Assembly (NCBI RefSeq): GCF_001434585.1
Contig: NZ_AZDB01000020.1
Coordinates: forward strand, 1-39,745
DNA length: 39,745 nucleotides
Direction: 5' to 3'
Source of the DNA: Companilactobacillus crustorum JCM 15951
GTDB taxonomy: Bacteria > Bacillota > Bacilli > Lactobacillales > Lactobacillaceae
Below, piece by piece: positions 24,232 through 32,546 of this stretch. Every line of letters starts with the position of its first letter. The stretch's first letter is position 1. The notes under the pieces are model-generated. The model saw only the letters and a list, made by a program, of their open reading frames with translations, did no database searches and was not told where the DNA came from. Both the position numbers and the translations under genes were made by a program.

Positions 24232-24471
24232 CTATTCCAATTCTTGTACACGTTGAGCAATTTTATTAACTGATGACCATTGTGAACGGTCAAACTCAGA
24301 AACTGGAACAGTAATTCCAAAAGTATCTTGTAATGTAACTAGGACCTCAACTGTTGCCATTGAATCAAGAGTACCATCTTTAAACAAGTCTGCATCAGGA
24401 TCAGTCCCAACATTATCCAAACCTGTAACATCCTTTAAAATATCAACCAATTTTGTTTTAATTTCATCCAT
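24232..24471 (-). CDS. dltC: D-alanine--poly(phosphoribitol) ligase carrier protein DltC
   Basis: 79 residues, acidic, a single carrier-protein helix bundle. The phosphopantetheine attachment site is S37 in DGTLDSMATVEV. DltA charges this carrier with D-alanine, and DltB with DltX and DltD pass the D-alanine on to teichoic acid. It lies 11 bp after dltB, with a GGAG-type Shine-Dalgarno. Confidence 0.96.
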   Translation of the reverse strand: MDEIKTKLVDILKDVTGLDNVGTDPDADLFKDGTLDSMATVEVLVTLQDTFGITVPVSEFDRSQWSSVNKIAQRVQELE

Positions 24472-24482
24472 AATAATTTCTC

Positions 24483-25694
24483 CTAACTAAACCATAGTGT
24501 ATTTAAAAATCCTGAAAAGATTAGAAAACTGAAACATACAATGTTAAATGTTAAAAATATTGCGAATGCCTCAGTAAACTTATTACTTGGAATTTGCTTA
24601 CGATGTTTTCTTTTATATCTAAGCCAAGCATCATTCGTTATCATTGCTAAGGCATGGAAAATACCATAAACAATGTAGTACCAAGTTTCACCATGCCAGA
24701 TACCCATGATCAAGAATAAGGCAAAGTAACTAACATTTGCGATAGCAACACGGTTTTTGATCCATTTATGCTTAATGATCGTAAAGGTCAAACGCATGTA
24801 AATAAAATCACGGAACCAAAACGACAATGTCATGTGCCATCTATTCCAAAAGTCTTTAATATTCTTGGATTTAAATGGTGCATTAAAGTTCATCGGCGTC
24901 TTTACACCCATGAAATTACTGATAGCCACTGCGAAGAGTGAATAACCAGCAAAGTCAAAGAACAAGTACATACTATAAACATACATATAGGCCAAAACAT
25001 ACCATGAAAGTCCCAGTGGAGCTTGACCACGAGAGGCCATTGCCATAACAGTCACCCTTGGCAAAAGCAAGGTACCAAAGATATATCCGATAATAAATTT
25101 ATATAGCAAGCCTTGCATCAACTTATTGACACCGCTACGCAATAATTCAATATATTCCTCACGGCTGGGGGCATTCAAAACATCTTTTTGGAAACGTCTA
25201 AATCGATCAATAGGTCCAGAAGTAATGGTTGGGAAGAAGAGTAAAAAGCGCATAAATTCAAACGGCTTGATCTCTTTAATAACGCCATCACGCATTTCCA
25301 TAACGATTTCTACCGATTTGAAGGTTAAATAACTAATACCCATAAATGCAAAGAGCGAAATCGTAGGATTATTGATCAATGGATCTAGCTTAACAAATAT
25401 CAGTGGAACAATTGCTAAGAAAACGAATAGTGAAAAGATCCCGAAGCTATTGTGTTTTTTTCGATACGACAAGTAGCCAAAAACTACGAGCATTTCAAAC
25501 AGAACATAGGCTATCAAGGAAATTCCTTGAGACATGTTACCGCCAAAGAAAGCAGTAATTAAGATAACGATGGTAGCGAAGAAATCGTAAATTTTGAAAC
25601 GTTTACCGAACCATAATCCAATAATAATTGGCAGTAAGAGTATTAATAAATATATAAAGTAGTGTGGACTGCTGTAAGGTGTGATGTTATGCAT
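24483..25694 (-). CDS. dltB: D-alanine transfer protein DltB (MBOAT family)
   Basis: 403 residues with about eleven membrane segments. MBOAT signature residues are visible: the FWNRWHMTLSFWFRDFIYMR block, and the invariant histidine in FLIMGIWHGETWYY. It accepts D-alanine from DltC at the inner face and moves it across the membrane. The start overlaps the end of dltA by 8 nt, indicating translational coupling. Confidence 0.96.
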   Translation of the reverse strand: MHNITPYSSPHYFIYLLILLLPIIIGLWFGKRFKIYDFFATIVILITAFFGGNMSQGISLIAYVLFEMLVVFGYLSYRKKHNSFGIFSLFVFLAIVPLIFVKLDPLINNPTISLFAFMGISYLTFKSVEIVMEMRDGVIKEIKPFEFMRFLLFFPTITSGPIDRFRRFQKDVLNAPSREEYIELLRSGVNKLMQGLLYKFIIGYIFGTLLLPRVTVMAMASRGQAPLGLSWYVLAYMYVYSMYLFFDFAGYSLFAVAISNFMGVKTPMNFNAPFKSKNIKDFWNRWHMTLSFWFRDFIYMRLTFTIIKHKWIKNRVAIANVSYFALFLIMGIWHGETWYYIVYGIFHALAMITNDAWLRYKRKHRKQIPSNKFTEAFAIFLTFNIVCFSFLIFSGFLNTLWFS

Positions 25695-27207
25695 TGATCT
25701 CGCCTATTAGAGTCTTTCTATCAATTTTGCCATTCTTACTGATCGGTAATTGTTCTACAAATTTCAGTACATTAGGAATCATATATTCCATCGTCGTCTC
25801 TTTCAAAGAATTCTTAATGCTAGCAGTCAATTCTTTTTCATCATTATCTTTAAACTCATCTTCAAGTACAACACAAGCAATCATTTTTGCGACTTGCTTT
25901 TTATTGTTATACAAAGGAACCGTACATGATTGCTTAATTTCATCCAAATTGCCTAGCATTGAATCAACTTCTTCTAATTCAATTCTATAACCGTGCATTT
26001 TGATTTGGAAATCCGTTCTACCATGATAATAAAGGATACCTTCATCATCTTCGCTGATCATATCGCCAGTGTGATAGAAAGTTTTACCATCAATCTGTTC
26101 AAAAGCCTTCTTCGTTTGAACAGGATTATTCAAATAACCCTTTGAAACATCTGGTCCACTTACTAATAGCTCGCCTGTAAGACGACCAGTCTTTTCATCT
26201 ACTGAACCAATAATTTTATGATCCATATTAGATTTCAAATAGCCAATTGGTAAACGATCGAATTTATCTAAGGCAACTTGATCTATCAAAATTGATGTAA
26301 TAGCCACTGTATTTTCTGTTGGACCATAGGTATTATAAAGTTCCGCACTTGGAAACTTATTGAGTAATTTCTGAGCTGTAGCATGAGTTAACTCTTCGCC
26401 ACAGAAAATAAATTTCTTCAATTGAGGCATATGTTCCTCATCGAATCCTCTGAACAGCAAGCACATTTCAAAGAATGAAGGTGTTGAAACCCAAGTATTA
26501 AAATCAGAGTTAACAATAGCTTCTTGTAATTTGCCAAAATTCTTTGTTGTATCTTTATCAACTACATTTAAAGTAACACCATCCATTAAGCCTGGATAAA
26601 TATCAAAAACGGATAGGTCAAATGAGAATGGAGCTTGTAACAAAATATTAGTTTCTTTTGTATAATGAAATTCTTGATCCGTCCATTGAGCAAAATCTAG
26701 AATATTATTAGTACTAATTTGAACACCCTTAGGAGTTCCAGTAGTACCTGAAGTAAAGATGATATAAAAGTCATCATCTGGACCAACGCTACGATTGCTA
26801 TCATAAATATTATTGTCAGATACAAAGACTTGTCTTAATTCTTCCTTTGTAACTTGAGGAGTATCAACGCCGAAGTCCTGAATCTCACTCCAATTTAAAA
26901 TTAAAGCTGGATTAGCAACACCGTTAATTTGAATAACTCGTGATGGATCAGAACCATCATCAACAGGAATATATGGGTGTCCTGCTTTTATAGCGCCTAA
27001 AAACATAACTAGCATTTCAAATTGCTGACCACCAAAAATAATCAATGGACTCTTAGCAGGTAAGAATTTTTCCTGCAAGAAGCTAGCTACACGATCTGAC
27101 TCTTGTAACAATTCTTGATAAGTATGTGTTTCATTACCATTTTTATAGCAAATCTTATCAGGTGCTTGTAATGCAGTAGTTGTGATTTTTTCAATAATTG
27201 TATTCAT
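25687..27207 (-). CDS. dltA: D-alanine--D-alanyl carrier protein ligase DltA
   Basis: 506 residues of the adenylate-forming enzyme family. The P-loop-like A3 motif is IIFTSGTTGTPKG; A5 has YNTYGPTE; A7/A8 are YHTGDM and HGRTDFQIKMHGYRIEL; the catalytic A10 lysine lies in ISKNGKIDRK near the C-terminus. It activates D-alanine with ATP and loads DltC. The ATG at 27207 follows GAAGGG by ten bases; the longer frame to 27279 runs into dltX. First large gene of the operon, 22 bp after dltX. Confidence 0.95.
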   Translation of the reverse strand: MNTIIEKITTTALQAPDKICYKNGNETHTYQELLQESDRVASFLQEKFLPAKSPLIIFGGQQFEMLVMFLGAIKAGHPYIPVDDGSDPSRVIQINGVANPALILNWSEIQDFGVDTPQVTKEELRQVFVSDNNIYDSNRSVGPDDDFYIIFTSGTTGTPKGVQISTNNILDFAQWTDQEFHYTKETNILLQAPFSFDLSVFDIYPGLMDGVTLNVVDKDTTKNFGKLQEAIVNSDFNTWVSTPSFFEMCLLFRGFDEEHMPQLKKFIFCGEELTHATAQKLLNKFPSAELYNTYGPTENTVAITSILIDQVALDKFDRLPIGYLKSNMDHKIIGSVDEKTGRLTGELLVSGPDVSKGYLNNPVQTKKAFEQIDGKTFYHTGDMISEDDEGILYYHGRTDFQIKMHGYRIELEEVDSMLGNLDEIKQSCTVPLYNNKKQVAKMIACVVLEDEFKDNDEKELTASIKNSLKETTMEYMIPNVLKFVEQLPISKNGKIDRKTLIGEINA

Positions 27208-27229
27208 AATTAGTATTCCCTTCTTCCTA

Positions 27230-27379
27230 CTAGAAATCGTTATAAATAAATTTGGCACTTCCAACACCGTTGTATCCATAAATGTATAAAAGTATCAGGA
27301 AAATAGCGAAAAACACGACTGTTTTGAGAATAAAAACCGTCACAGGCTTCTTTAAAAAATTAAGAAAGCTGTTTTTCAT
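27230..27379 (-). CDS. dltX: Teichoic acid D-Ala incorporation-associated protein DltX
   Basis: 49 residues, easily missed because it is so short. It has a basic start (MKNSFLNFLKKPV), one membrane helix (FILKTVVFFAIFLILLYIYG) and the conserved C-terminal tail with YGYNGVGSAKFIYNDF. This small protein precedes dltA in most Firmicutes. Its extracytoplasmic C-terminal tail is thought to carry D-alanine from DltB to DltD. GAGGTG lies upstream of the ATG. It is the first gene of the operon, downstream of a good promoter at 27420-27448. Confidence 0.93.
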   Translation of the reverse strand: MKNSFLNFLKKPVTVFILKTVVFFAIFLILLYIYGYNGVGSAKFIYNDF

Positions 27380-27419
27380 AATTAACACCTCACTGAAAGA
27401 GTTTACTTACGCGAAAACA

Positions 27420-27448
27420 ATCTAACCATTCAAAATAAATGGTGTCAA
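27420..27448 (-). promoter_or_regulatory. dlt operon promoter
   Basis: Minus-strand -35 TTGACA (27443-27448), 17-bp spacer, -10 TTAGAT (27420-27425), 41 bp before dltX. The spacer itself is a dyad, CCATT-N7-AATGG, which could be a regulator site. Confidence 0.6.
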
Positions 27449-27931
27449 ACTAAAAAATAAAGCGAAATAATTAAATAGCATTATATCTATACTACCTGTA
27501 TAAACATTATAATAAAAAAGGTAGCTATACTAATTAGCCTGTTTCGTAAAAAAAATTTGCCTTTTTTGATAAAAGTCAATGTTTATAAGGTTTTTTCAAA
27601 CATGTGTTTAAACAAATATATAGGCGGTAATTTAGGAATTCCAGCACTCATTTATTTATACTTCAATAAATACTTTGCTACTACTTGTCCTGGTTGTCTC
27701 TATTTGATTACCGAGTTTTATTATTGAACTCCAGATATTAAAAGTAAACGATTGATTATTACAATTACTAAAGTGTTAGTCTCATGTGACAGTTCTGTAA
27801 GATAAGGCGCTTACAATCACAAATAATTATTTAAATCAATATTTCAAACAATATCTCTTATATCGCATTATCGATATCATTTTGAAAAAATCGATTTTGA
27901 ACTTAAAACTATTATTCATCTTTTTATACAT
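27449..27931. other. Long AT-rich intergenic region upstream of dlt
   Basis: About 480 bases with no supported gene. Features seen: a dyad TGTAAG-N8-CTTACA at 27796-27815 (with GTGA/TCAC outside it), and a palindrome TGTTTAAACA at 27605-27614 that recurs at 29691-29700. A short minus-strand frame reading QPGQVVAKYLLKYK may be a gene fragment but is too weak to call. Confidence 0.4.
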
Positions 27932-27977
27932 AAAAAGGCAATGAAGGTTTCTTAAAAGAAGCCCTCATTGCCTTTTA
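27932..27977 (-). terminator. Terminator of the alternative S14 gene
   Basis: Stem AAAAGGCAATGA/TCATTGCCTTTT with an additional GG/CC pair and a loop of about 15 nt. T runs lie on both strands. Confidence 0.8.
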
Positions 27978-27987
27978 TATTAATTAA

Positions 27988-28257
27988 CTACCAACTAGCT
28001 TTTCTAACGCCGGGAATTTTACCTTCATGCGCCAATTTCCGAAAATTCAATCGTGACATACCAAATTTTCTTAAATATGCATGGGGTCTTCCATCTATCT
28101 TATCTCGAGAATGCAATCTTACTGGTGATGAATCTCGAGGCAACTTGCTTATACCCGCATAGTCATGCTCCGCCTTTAAACTCCTACGTAATGCAGCGTA
28201 TCGATCAACCGTTTCTTGTAATCTTTTTTCACGTTCTATCTTTGCTTTTCGAGCCAT
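27988..28257 (-). CDS. rpsN2: 30S ribosomal protein S14, zinc-independent paralogue
   Basis: 89 residues, the longer S14 form. It has the C-terminal S14 signature ([21 protein letters not shown] and [20 protein letters not shown]) but no CxxC pairs, so it is the 'C-minus' version that does not bind zinc. It lies alone, away from the main ribosomal operons. In many Firmicutes this paralogue is made under zinc shortage and replaces the zinc-binding S14. No Zur box was recognised upstream, so zinc control is only inferred from the family. Confidence 0.95.
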   Translation of the reverse strand: MARKAKIEREKRLQETVDRYAALRRSLKAEHDYAGISKLPRDSSPVRLHSRDKIDGRPHAYLRKFGMSRLNFRKLAHEGKIPGVRKASW

Positions 28258-28726
28258 ATCTTACCTAACCTCTTTATATCAAAATTGTTAGGAAGTCATT
28301 GCTAGTAATTTCTTACTTCATCCCAAACTTAACAGTAGAAATGGAGCATATCAAATAATTAGGCTTATAGCAATTTATATGTTTTATTTATTAACTAATA
28401 TTGAAAGAAATCAAAACAAGAACTGATTTGCTGCGGCTATCCCTCTATTGGAACAACAAACAAATTAGTTAACATTAGCTTGAATAATCATTATTATGTC
28501 TATTTATCAATACTTTTAACTCATTCAATTGAGATTTTGAACATATTAATAAGATTTTAAAATATCTGTCAAATTATTTATTTTGCTTGACTCAGTAAAC
28601 TTATTTCAATTTAGATAAAAAACATTTATAAATTACGATACAAACTGTATGTCATATTTTGCTAAACTTTGAATATGGAGCGGGTCTGAAGAAAGACCTG
28701 CAAATAAAGAGTTAGGGGGCTAGCTG
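28258..28726. other. Divergent intergenic region between rpsN2 and the WxL gene
   Basis: About 470 AT-rich bases without a supported gene. A possible plus-strand promoter is TTGACT (near 28589) with TTTAGA 17 bp later. Close to the WxL start lie a small dyad ATACA-N3-TGTAT and a leader hairpin GCGGGTCT/AGACCTGC at about 28680-28701. Confidence 0.45.
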
Positions 28727-29539
28727 ATGAAAAAAATAAAAAATATCATTGCTTTATTAGCTTTATCTACCATTAGTCTACCTTTCGCTCCCTTAACCTC
28801 AGTTAAAGCAGCTACTACCCCTATTCAGGTTCAAAAAGAAACATCCAATTCTTCCAACAGTTCTAAACTAAATGTTTCTTATAGCTCTATCACTCCTACT
28901 GACGCAACGATTTCCAGTGATACAACCGGTGATACGACCACCGGCACGAATCCTACTTCTACAGTCAGTGTCACAGTACTTTCTGGATTTTTGACACTAG
29001 AAGCAGTACCTGATTTTAATTTTGGTGCCATGATGGTCGGTTCAACTGGACAGCTAAAGAACAACACGGTTGATTCTACTAATCATGATCTCACTGCTCA
29101 AGACGGAAATGCCGATGGTCTCCTAGAAGTAATTGATTCTCGTAATCAAAAATCTGCCATGCCTGGTTTTTCTCTTTCGGCTTCTATGGGTTCCCTTCAT
29201 TCTTCAACTAGTGCCACTGATACTACTGAATTAAATGCTATTTTACATTTGAGCTCAATGCCCCTACTAGATGGCGATAAAAACAATGTATCATCCACAT
29301 CAGAGGATATGAAAACTGAATCGGCTACAATTTCAAGCAATAAGAACACTGCTCAAATTATGAATTTACAGGCTGGCACTTATAACGCCGGACTCATTAG
29401 TGCTGCGTTTAATACACCAGACTCAGCCAGTCTTCAGGTTCTTAATAATTCAAAAGCTACTACTAGTGAAAACTCTGCCAAGAACATGAATGCAATTATC
29501 ACTTGGACTTTAACCACAACTCCGGTTGCAACAAATTAA
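28727..29539 (+). CDS. WxL domain surface protein
   Basis: 270 residues. A Sec signal peptide (about 1-28, cleavage after SVKA) is followed by a Ser/Thr-rich linker (30-80). A WxL domain runs to the end: the first conserved part is GFLTLEAVPDFNFG (87-100) and the WxL motif itself is ITWTL (W260). WxL domains bind peptidoglycan without covalent attachment and display the protein on the cell surface. Usually such genes sit in clusters with DUF916 partners; here none is near, so it is an orphan. GGGGG precedes the ATG. It has its own terminator. Confidence 0.88.
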   Translation: MKKIKNIIALLALSTISLPFAPLTSVKAATTPIQVQKETSNSSNSSKLNVSYSSITPTDATISSDTTGDTTTGTNPTSTVSVTVLSGFLTLEAVPDFNFGAMMVGSTGQLKNNTVDSTNHDLTAQDGNADGLLEVIDSRNQKSAMPGFSLSASMGSLHSSTSATDTTELNAILHLSSMPLLDGDKNNVSSTSEDMKTESATISSNKNTAQIMNLQAGTYNAGLISAAFNTPDSASLQVLNNSKATTSENSAKNMNAIITWTLTTTPVATN

Positions 29540-29556
29540 TTTATTTCCAAATATTA

Positions 29557-29602
29557 AAAAGAACAGCGACAACTATTTTGATGGTTGTCGCTGTTTTTTT
29601 TC
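29557..29602 (+). terminator. WxL gene terminator
   Basis: Perfect 12-bp stem AACAGCGACAAC/GTTGTCGCTGTT with a 10-nt loop and eight T. Confidence 0.9.
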
Positions 29603-29744
29603 AAAAAATAGTTTCTATGTATCAGATATTAGAAATCATAATAGTTATATTCCTAATTATTTATTAATCCATATTTTATCCAGTTAGCAGTGTTTAAACA
29701 TGTTATTATAATGTTGATATAATTCTGAAAGAAGGTTTCTAGCA

Positions 29745-30821
29745 ATGCTTACTACCACAACTTGGTTACACACTTTCACTAACTACTCCAATCTCAATAA
29801 TATCAATTCATCTGGTCATCAAATCTTAAAAATTTTCCAACCTGTCGATACAAAAAAAATCCGTCTGCAACTAAATAATCTTTATGATGAAGTGCCTCTA
29901 AGAATAAGCCATTTAGAGATTTCTAACTCTCATCAAAATAAAGCATCTATAACATTAAATGGAAAAACTGAATTTGCTATTGAGCCTCGTTTGGTCCAAT
30001 GGAGTGATTGGATTGATTTTAATTCAGTAGCTAATGAGTTTCTTACTATTAAAATTACTTCTCCAACTCAAACTATTCACTCATTAGGTATGACTATTTC
30101 AAATGATCTTATTCAAACTGAAGTTCAAGGTCCTGATTCTAAATATTTCTATGGTGTTTCTGGCATACAAGTTCAAACTGAAACTCACCATAAACGATTA
30201 GCTTTTTTTGGCGATTCTTTAACCAATCAAGGCAACTTTTCTGCACCTTTAGCCGTTAACTTGGAAAATCAGTTCCATATTATGACTGCTAATTATGGTA
30301 TCTCTGGAAATCGAATTCTTCATCCTGGACATAGCACTTCTCAATGGTCAAAAAGTTTTGGAGAAGCCGGGTTAACAAGATTTGATCACATGCTAGTTGA
30401 TTATCAACCCGACATTGTTATCTTTATGGAGGGAATTAATGACTTATTGCATCCTGGTACTGGCTCCCCAATTGAGGAACTACCAACTGCCGACGCTATT
30501 ATAAAAGCACTGACTATTTTAAAGAATAAATGTCTGAGACACGGTATTACTTTTATTCCTATGACTATCACTCCAGCTTGGGGAAACATTAACGATAGTC
30601 TTCCCGCGTGGAATGAACAAAAAGAAAATTTACGTCTTGCTATTAATCAAGCAATTTTAAAAATGCCCCACAGTATTGACCTCGCATCTTTGACCAGCAA
30701 TGAAGAAAATCATCTTAGGAATATTTTTGATTGCGGAGATCATGTACATTTCTCAATTAGCGGTGGTTTTATCGTTGCTCATTACATTCAAGAACAATTA
30801 ATTAGGCGAAAAATCATCTAA
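29745..30821 (+). CDS. SGNH/GDSL hydrolase (esterase-like)
   Basis: 358 residues. An N-terminal beta-rich domain (about 1-130, jelly-roll-like) precedes an SGNH domain with all four blocks: FFGDSLT (S158 nucleophile), GISGNRI (block II), EGINDL (block III, N232) and DHVHFS (D332, H335). There is no signal peptide, so it acts inside the cell. Enzymes with this layout are often carbohydrate or acyl esterases; the substrate is unknown. GAAGG precedes the ATG. A GntR regulator follows 150 bp downstream on the same strand and may be linked to it. Confidence 0.82.
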   Translation: MLTTTTWLHTFTNYSNLNNINSSGHQILKIFQPVDTKKIRLQLNNLYDEVPLRISHLEISNSHQNKASITLNGKTEFAIEPRLVQWSDWIDFNSVANEFLTIKITSPTQTIHSLGMTISNDLIQTEVQGPDSKYFYGVSGIQVQTETHHKRLAFFGDSLTNQGNFSAPLAVNLENQFHIMTANYGISGNRILHPGHSTSQWSKSFGEAGLTRFDHMLVDYQPDIVIFMEGINDLLHPGTGSPIEELPTADAIIKALTILKNKCLRHGITFIPMTITPAWGNINDSLPAWNEQKENLRLAINQAILKMPHSIDLASLTSNEENHLRNIFDCGDHVHFSISGGFIVAHYIQEQLIRRKII

Positions 30822-30918
30822 ATATTCCTAATTTCCGCCATTAAATACATTTATGGAATATAAAAATATTAAATATTTTTATATTTTTTGCTAATTCCAT
30901 TTAATTCATTCTCAACAT

Positions 30919-30946
30919 ATTATAATATATAACTATATATTATAAT
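30919..30946 (+). promoter_or_regulatory. Candidate GntR operator
   Basis: Perfect 12-bp inverted repeat ATTATAATATAT-N4-ATATATTATAAT, 26 bp before the gntR start. It is the right place for self-control, but the region is very AT-rich so chance is possible. Confidence 0.5.
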
Positions 30947-30971
30947 TATTAATTCTATTGGAGCATCGGAA

Positions 30972-31688
30972 ATGGCTGAAAATAATGATATTTATCAAGA
31001 ACTTAAAAATAGAGTTTTAAAGGGAAAATACAATGTTAAAATGCGTTTACCAACTGAGGATCTGCTCATTGACGAATTTCACGTTAGTCGTTATGCGGTT
31101 CGAAAGGCTATCAAAGAACTATCGGATGACGGATTAGTTTATAGCGTTAAAGGTAAAGGCGTCGTTGTCCTAGAACAAACTCCTCAAACTCAAGAAATAA
31201 ATCTAAGTTTGGAAAATATCGATAGTTTACGGGCCTTAAATGAAGCAAAGAATCTTAACAAAACAACTATTATTGCTGACTTTCAACAAATCATCATCGA
31301 TGAAGAATTAAGTCGTCGAACATCATTTGCTATTGGTATTCCCGTTTATGCAATTAAGCGAGTACGGCGTCTTAATAATAAAAACGCAGTCTTAGATATT
31401 AATTATTTCAACGCTCAACTTGTCAATAACCTTACCCCAGAAATAGCTAAAGGATCGATTTATACCTATATAAGACAACAATTAAAGATGAAAATTGCCG
31501 TCATTAAACATCGGCTAAGAATTGAGCATGCCGAAAAGCTTGATTATGAATATTTAAATTTAGGTATTAATAACTGTGTTGGTAATATGGTAAGTTTTGC
31601 ATTCAATGATGATGGCAAACTGTTTGAATACACTGAATCGCACTTTATCCCCGACAACTTTGTTTTTAATCAAATCATCAAACTTTAA
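30972..31688 (+). CDS. GntR family regulator (HutC/YvoA subfamily)
   Basis: 238 residues. The GntR winged HTH spans about 5-70 (RLPTEDLLIDEFHVSRYAVR and DGLVYSVKGKGVVVLE), with a UTRA effector domain after about 90 (DEELSRRTSFAIGIPVYAIKRV, then FEYTESHFIPDNF). It is a clear paralogue of the TreR-like protein encoded on the opposite strand from 32484: both share VKGxGVVVLE, the DE(E/D)LS xxTSF segment, the IYxYIR segment and the NCVG segment. Effectors of the subfamily are sugar phosphates. Possible targets are itself and the SGNH hydrolase gene upstream. GGAG precedes the ATG. Confidence 0.85.
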   Translation: MAENNDIYQELKNRVLKGKYNVKMRLPTEDLLIDEFHVSRYAVRKAIKELSDDGLVYSVKGKGVVVLEQTPQTQEINLSLENIDSLRALNEAKNLNKTTIIADFQQIIIDEELSRRTSFAIGIPVYAIKRVRRLNNKNAVLDINYFNAQLVNNLTPEIAKGSIYTYIRQQLKMKIAVIKHRLRIEHAEKLDYEYLNLGINNCVGNMVSFAFNDDGKLFEYTESHFIPDNFVFNQIIKL

Positions 31689-31691
31689 TAT

Positions 31692-31738
31692 AAAAATACC
31701 TAATGACTTCGAAAATTCCTTAGTCATTAGGTATTTTT
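31692..31738. terminator. Bidirectional terminator between the two GntR genes
   Basis: Perfect 16-bp inverted repeat AAAAATACCTAATGAC/GTCATTAGGTATTTTT with a 15-nt loop. It serves the two convergent regulator genes and has the TAATGAC/GTCATTA core. Confidence 0.9.
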
Positions 31739-31752
31739 TTGGAAATTTAAAT

Positions 31753-32484
31753 TTAATAAGATTCAAAACCCACTAGAGAAAAATGATCAGGCACATACTT
31801 AGTTTCAGTACATTCAAATAAATTACCCAAATCGGTATATACGTACTTCTTTAAAGCACCCACACAATTGGCTTCGCCCAAACTCAACAAGCCACTTTCC
31901 TTATCGGTAACAGTTTCAACAGTTGCCACTGAACGTGCTGCAGCAATTTTGAAAAGTTCATTCTCACGAATGTAACTATAAATAGATTGCTTAGCATCGT
32001 CTAAAGTTAAATCAGGCATGCTCTCTTTTCTAAAATAGCTTGTATCAATAGCCATTGCTTTGCCATTTACCATTCTCAATCTCTCCACGTAGTAAGCAAT
32101 ATCGCCGACTGTAAAAGAAGTATGTTTAGAAAGATCTTCATCTACTTCAACCTCTTTAAACTCTAAAACTTTGGTAGTTAGTTTTTTGATGAATTTATTC
32201 TGAGGAAAACTCATTAAATCTTGGAAACCGTAGTGGTTGGCGGCTGAAAACATTACCCGATTATCGACGATCGGTTCTAAAACTACTACCCCACGTCCCT
32301 TTACGGTATAAACTAATCCATCAGATTGAAGTTTTTTTAAAGCACGGCGAATGGTATTTCTCGTAACGCTAAAGCGTTCGGATAAATCTTCTTCACCAGG
32401 TAAAATGGTTTTGGGTGGATAAACATTACTGTCAATCTTGCCTTTTAAAATATGGTATATATCTGAGTACAAATTTTTTGGCAT
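31753..32484 (-). CDS. treR: GntR family regulator, probable trehalose operon repressor TreR
   Basis: 243 residues: GntR HTH (about 4-72, with SERFSVTRNTIRRALKKLQS and DGLVYTVKGRGVVVLEP) and a UTRA domain (about 95-240). It lies directly downstream of treC on the same strand, the common treC-treR layout, and TreR proteins sense trehalose-6-phosphate. Between the genes are a terminator hairpin (32521-32546) and a 13-bp palindrome, so treR can be expressed apart from treC. GAGGAG precedes the ATG. Paralogous to the GntR protein at 30972. The name rests on context plus family. Confidence 0.82.
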   Translation of the reverse strand: MPKNLYSDIYHILKGKIDSNVYPPKTILPGEEDLSERFSVTRNTIRRALKKLQSDGLVYTVKGRGVVVLEPIVDNRVMFSAANHYGFQDLMSFPQNKFIKKLTTKVLEFKEVEVDEDLSKHTSFTVGDIAYYVERLRMVNGKAMAIDTSYFRKESMPDLTLDDAKQSIYSYIRENELFKIAAARSVATVETVTDKESGLLSLGEANCVGALKKYVYTDLGNLFECTETKYVPDHFSLVGFESY

Positions 32485-32505
32485 TTTTTCTCCTCAACTG
32501 GTAAT

Positions 32506-32518
32506 GCATTTAAAATGC
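32506..32518 (-). promoter_or_regulatory. Palindrome upstream of treR
   Basis: Symmetric GCATTT-A-AAATGC, 22 bp before the treR ATG, between the intercistronic terminator and the gene; a possible operator or processing site. Confidence 0.4.
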
Positions 32519-32520
32519 GG

Positions 32521-32546
32521 TAAAAAACACCCCTCGGGGTGCTTAT
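32521..32546 (-). terminator. Intercistronic terminator between treC and treR
   Basis: Minus-strand GC-rich stem GCACCCC/GGGGTG with a short loop, followed by six T; it overlaps the treC stop. It should lower treR transcription from the treC promoter. Confidence 0.8.

Noticed and set aside
27605-29700. Palindrome TGTTTAAACA at 27605-27614 and 29691-29700 as a shared regulator site
   Set aside because: Ten-base AT-rich palindromes are expected by chance in this composition, and neither has a consistent position relative to a promoter.
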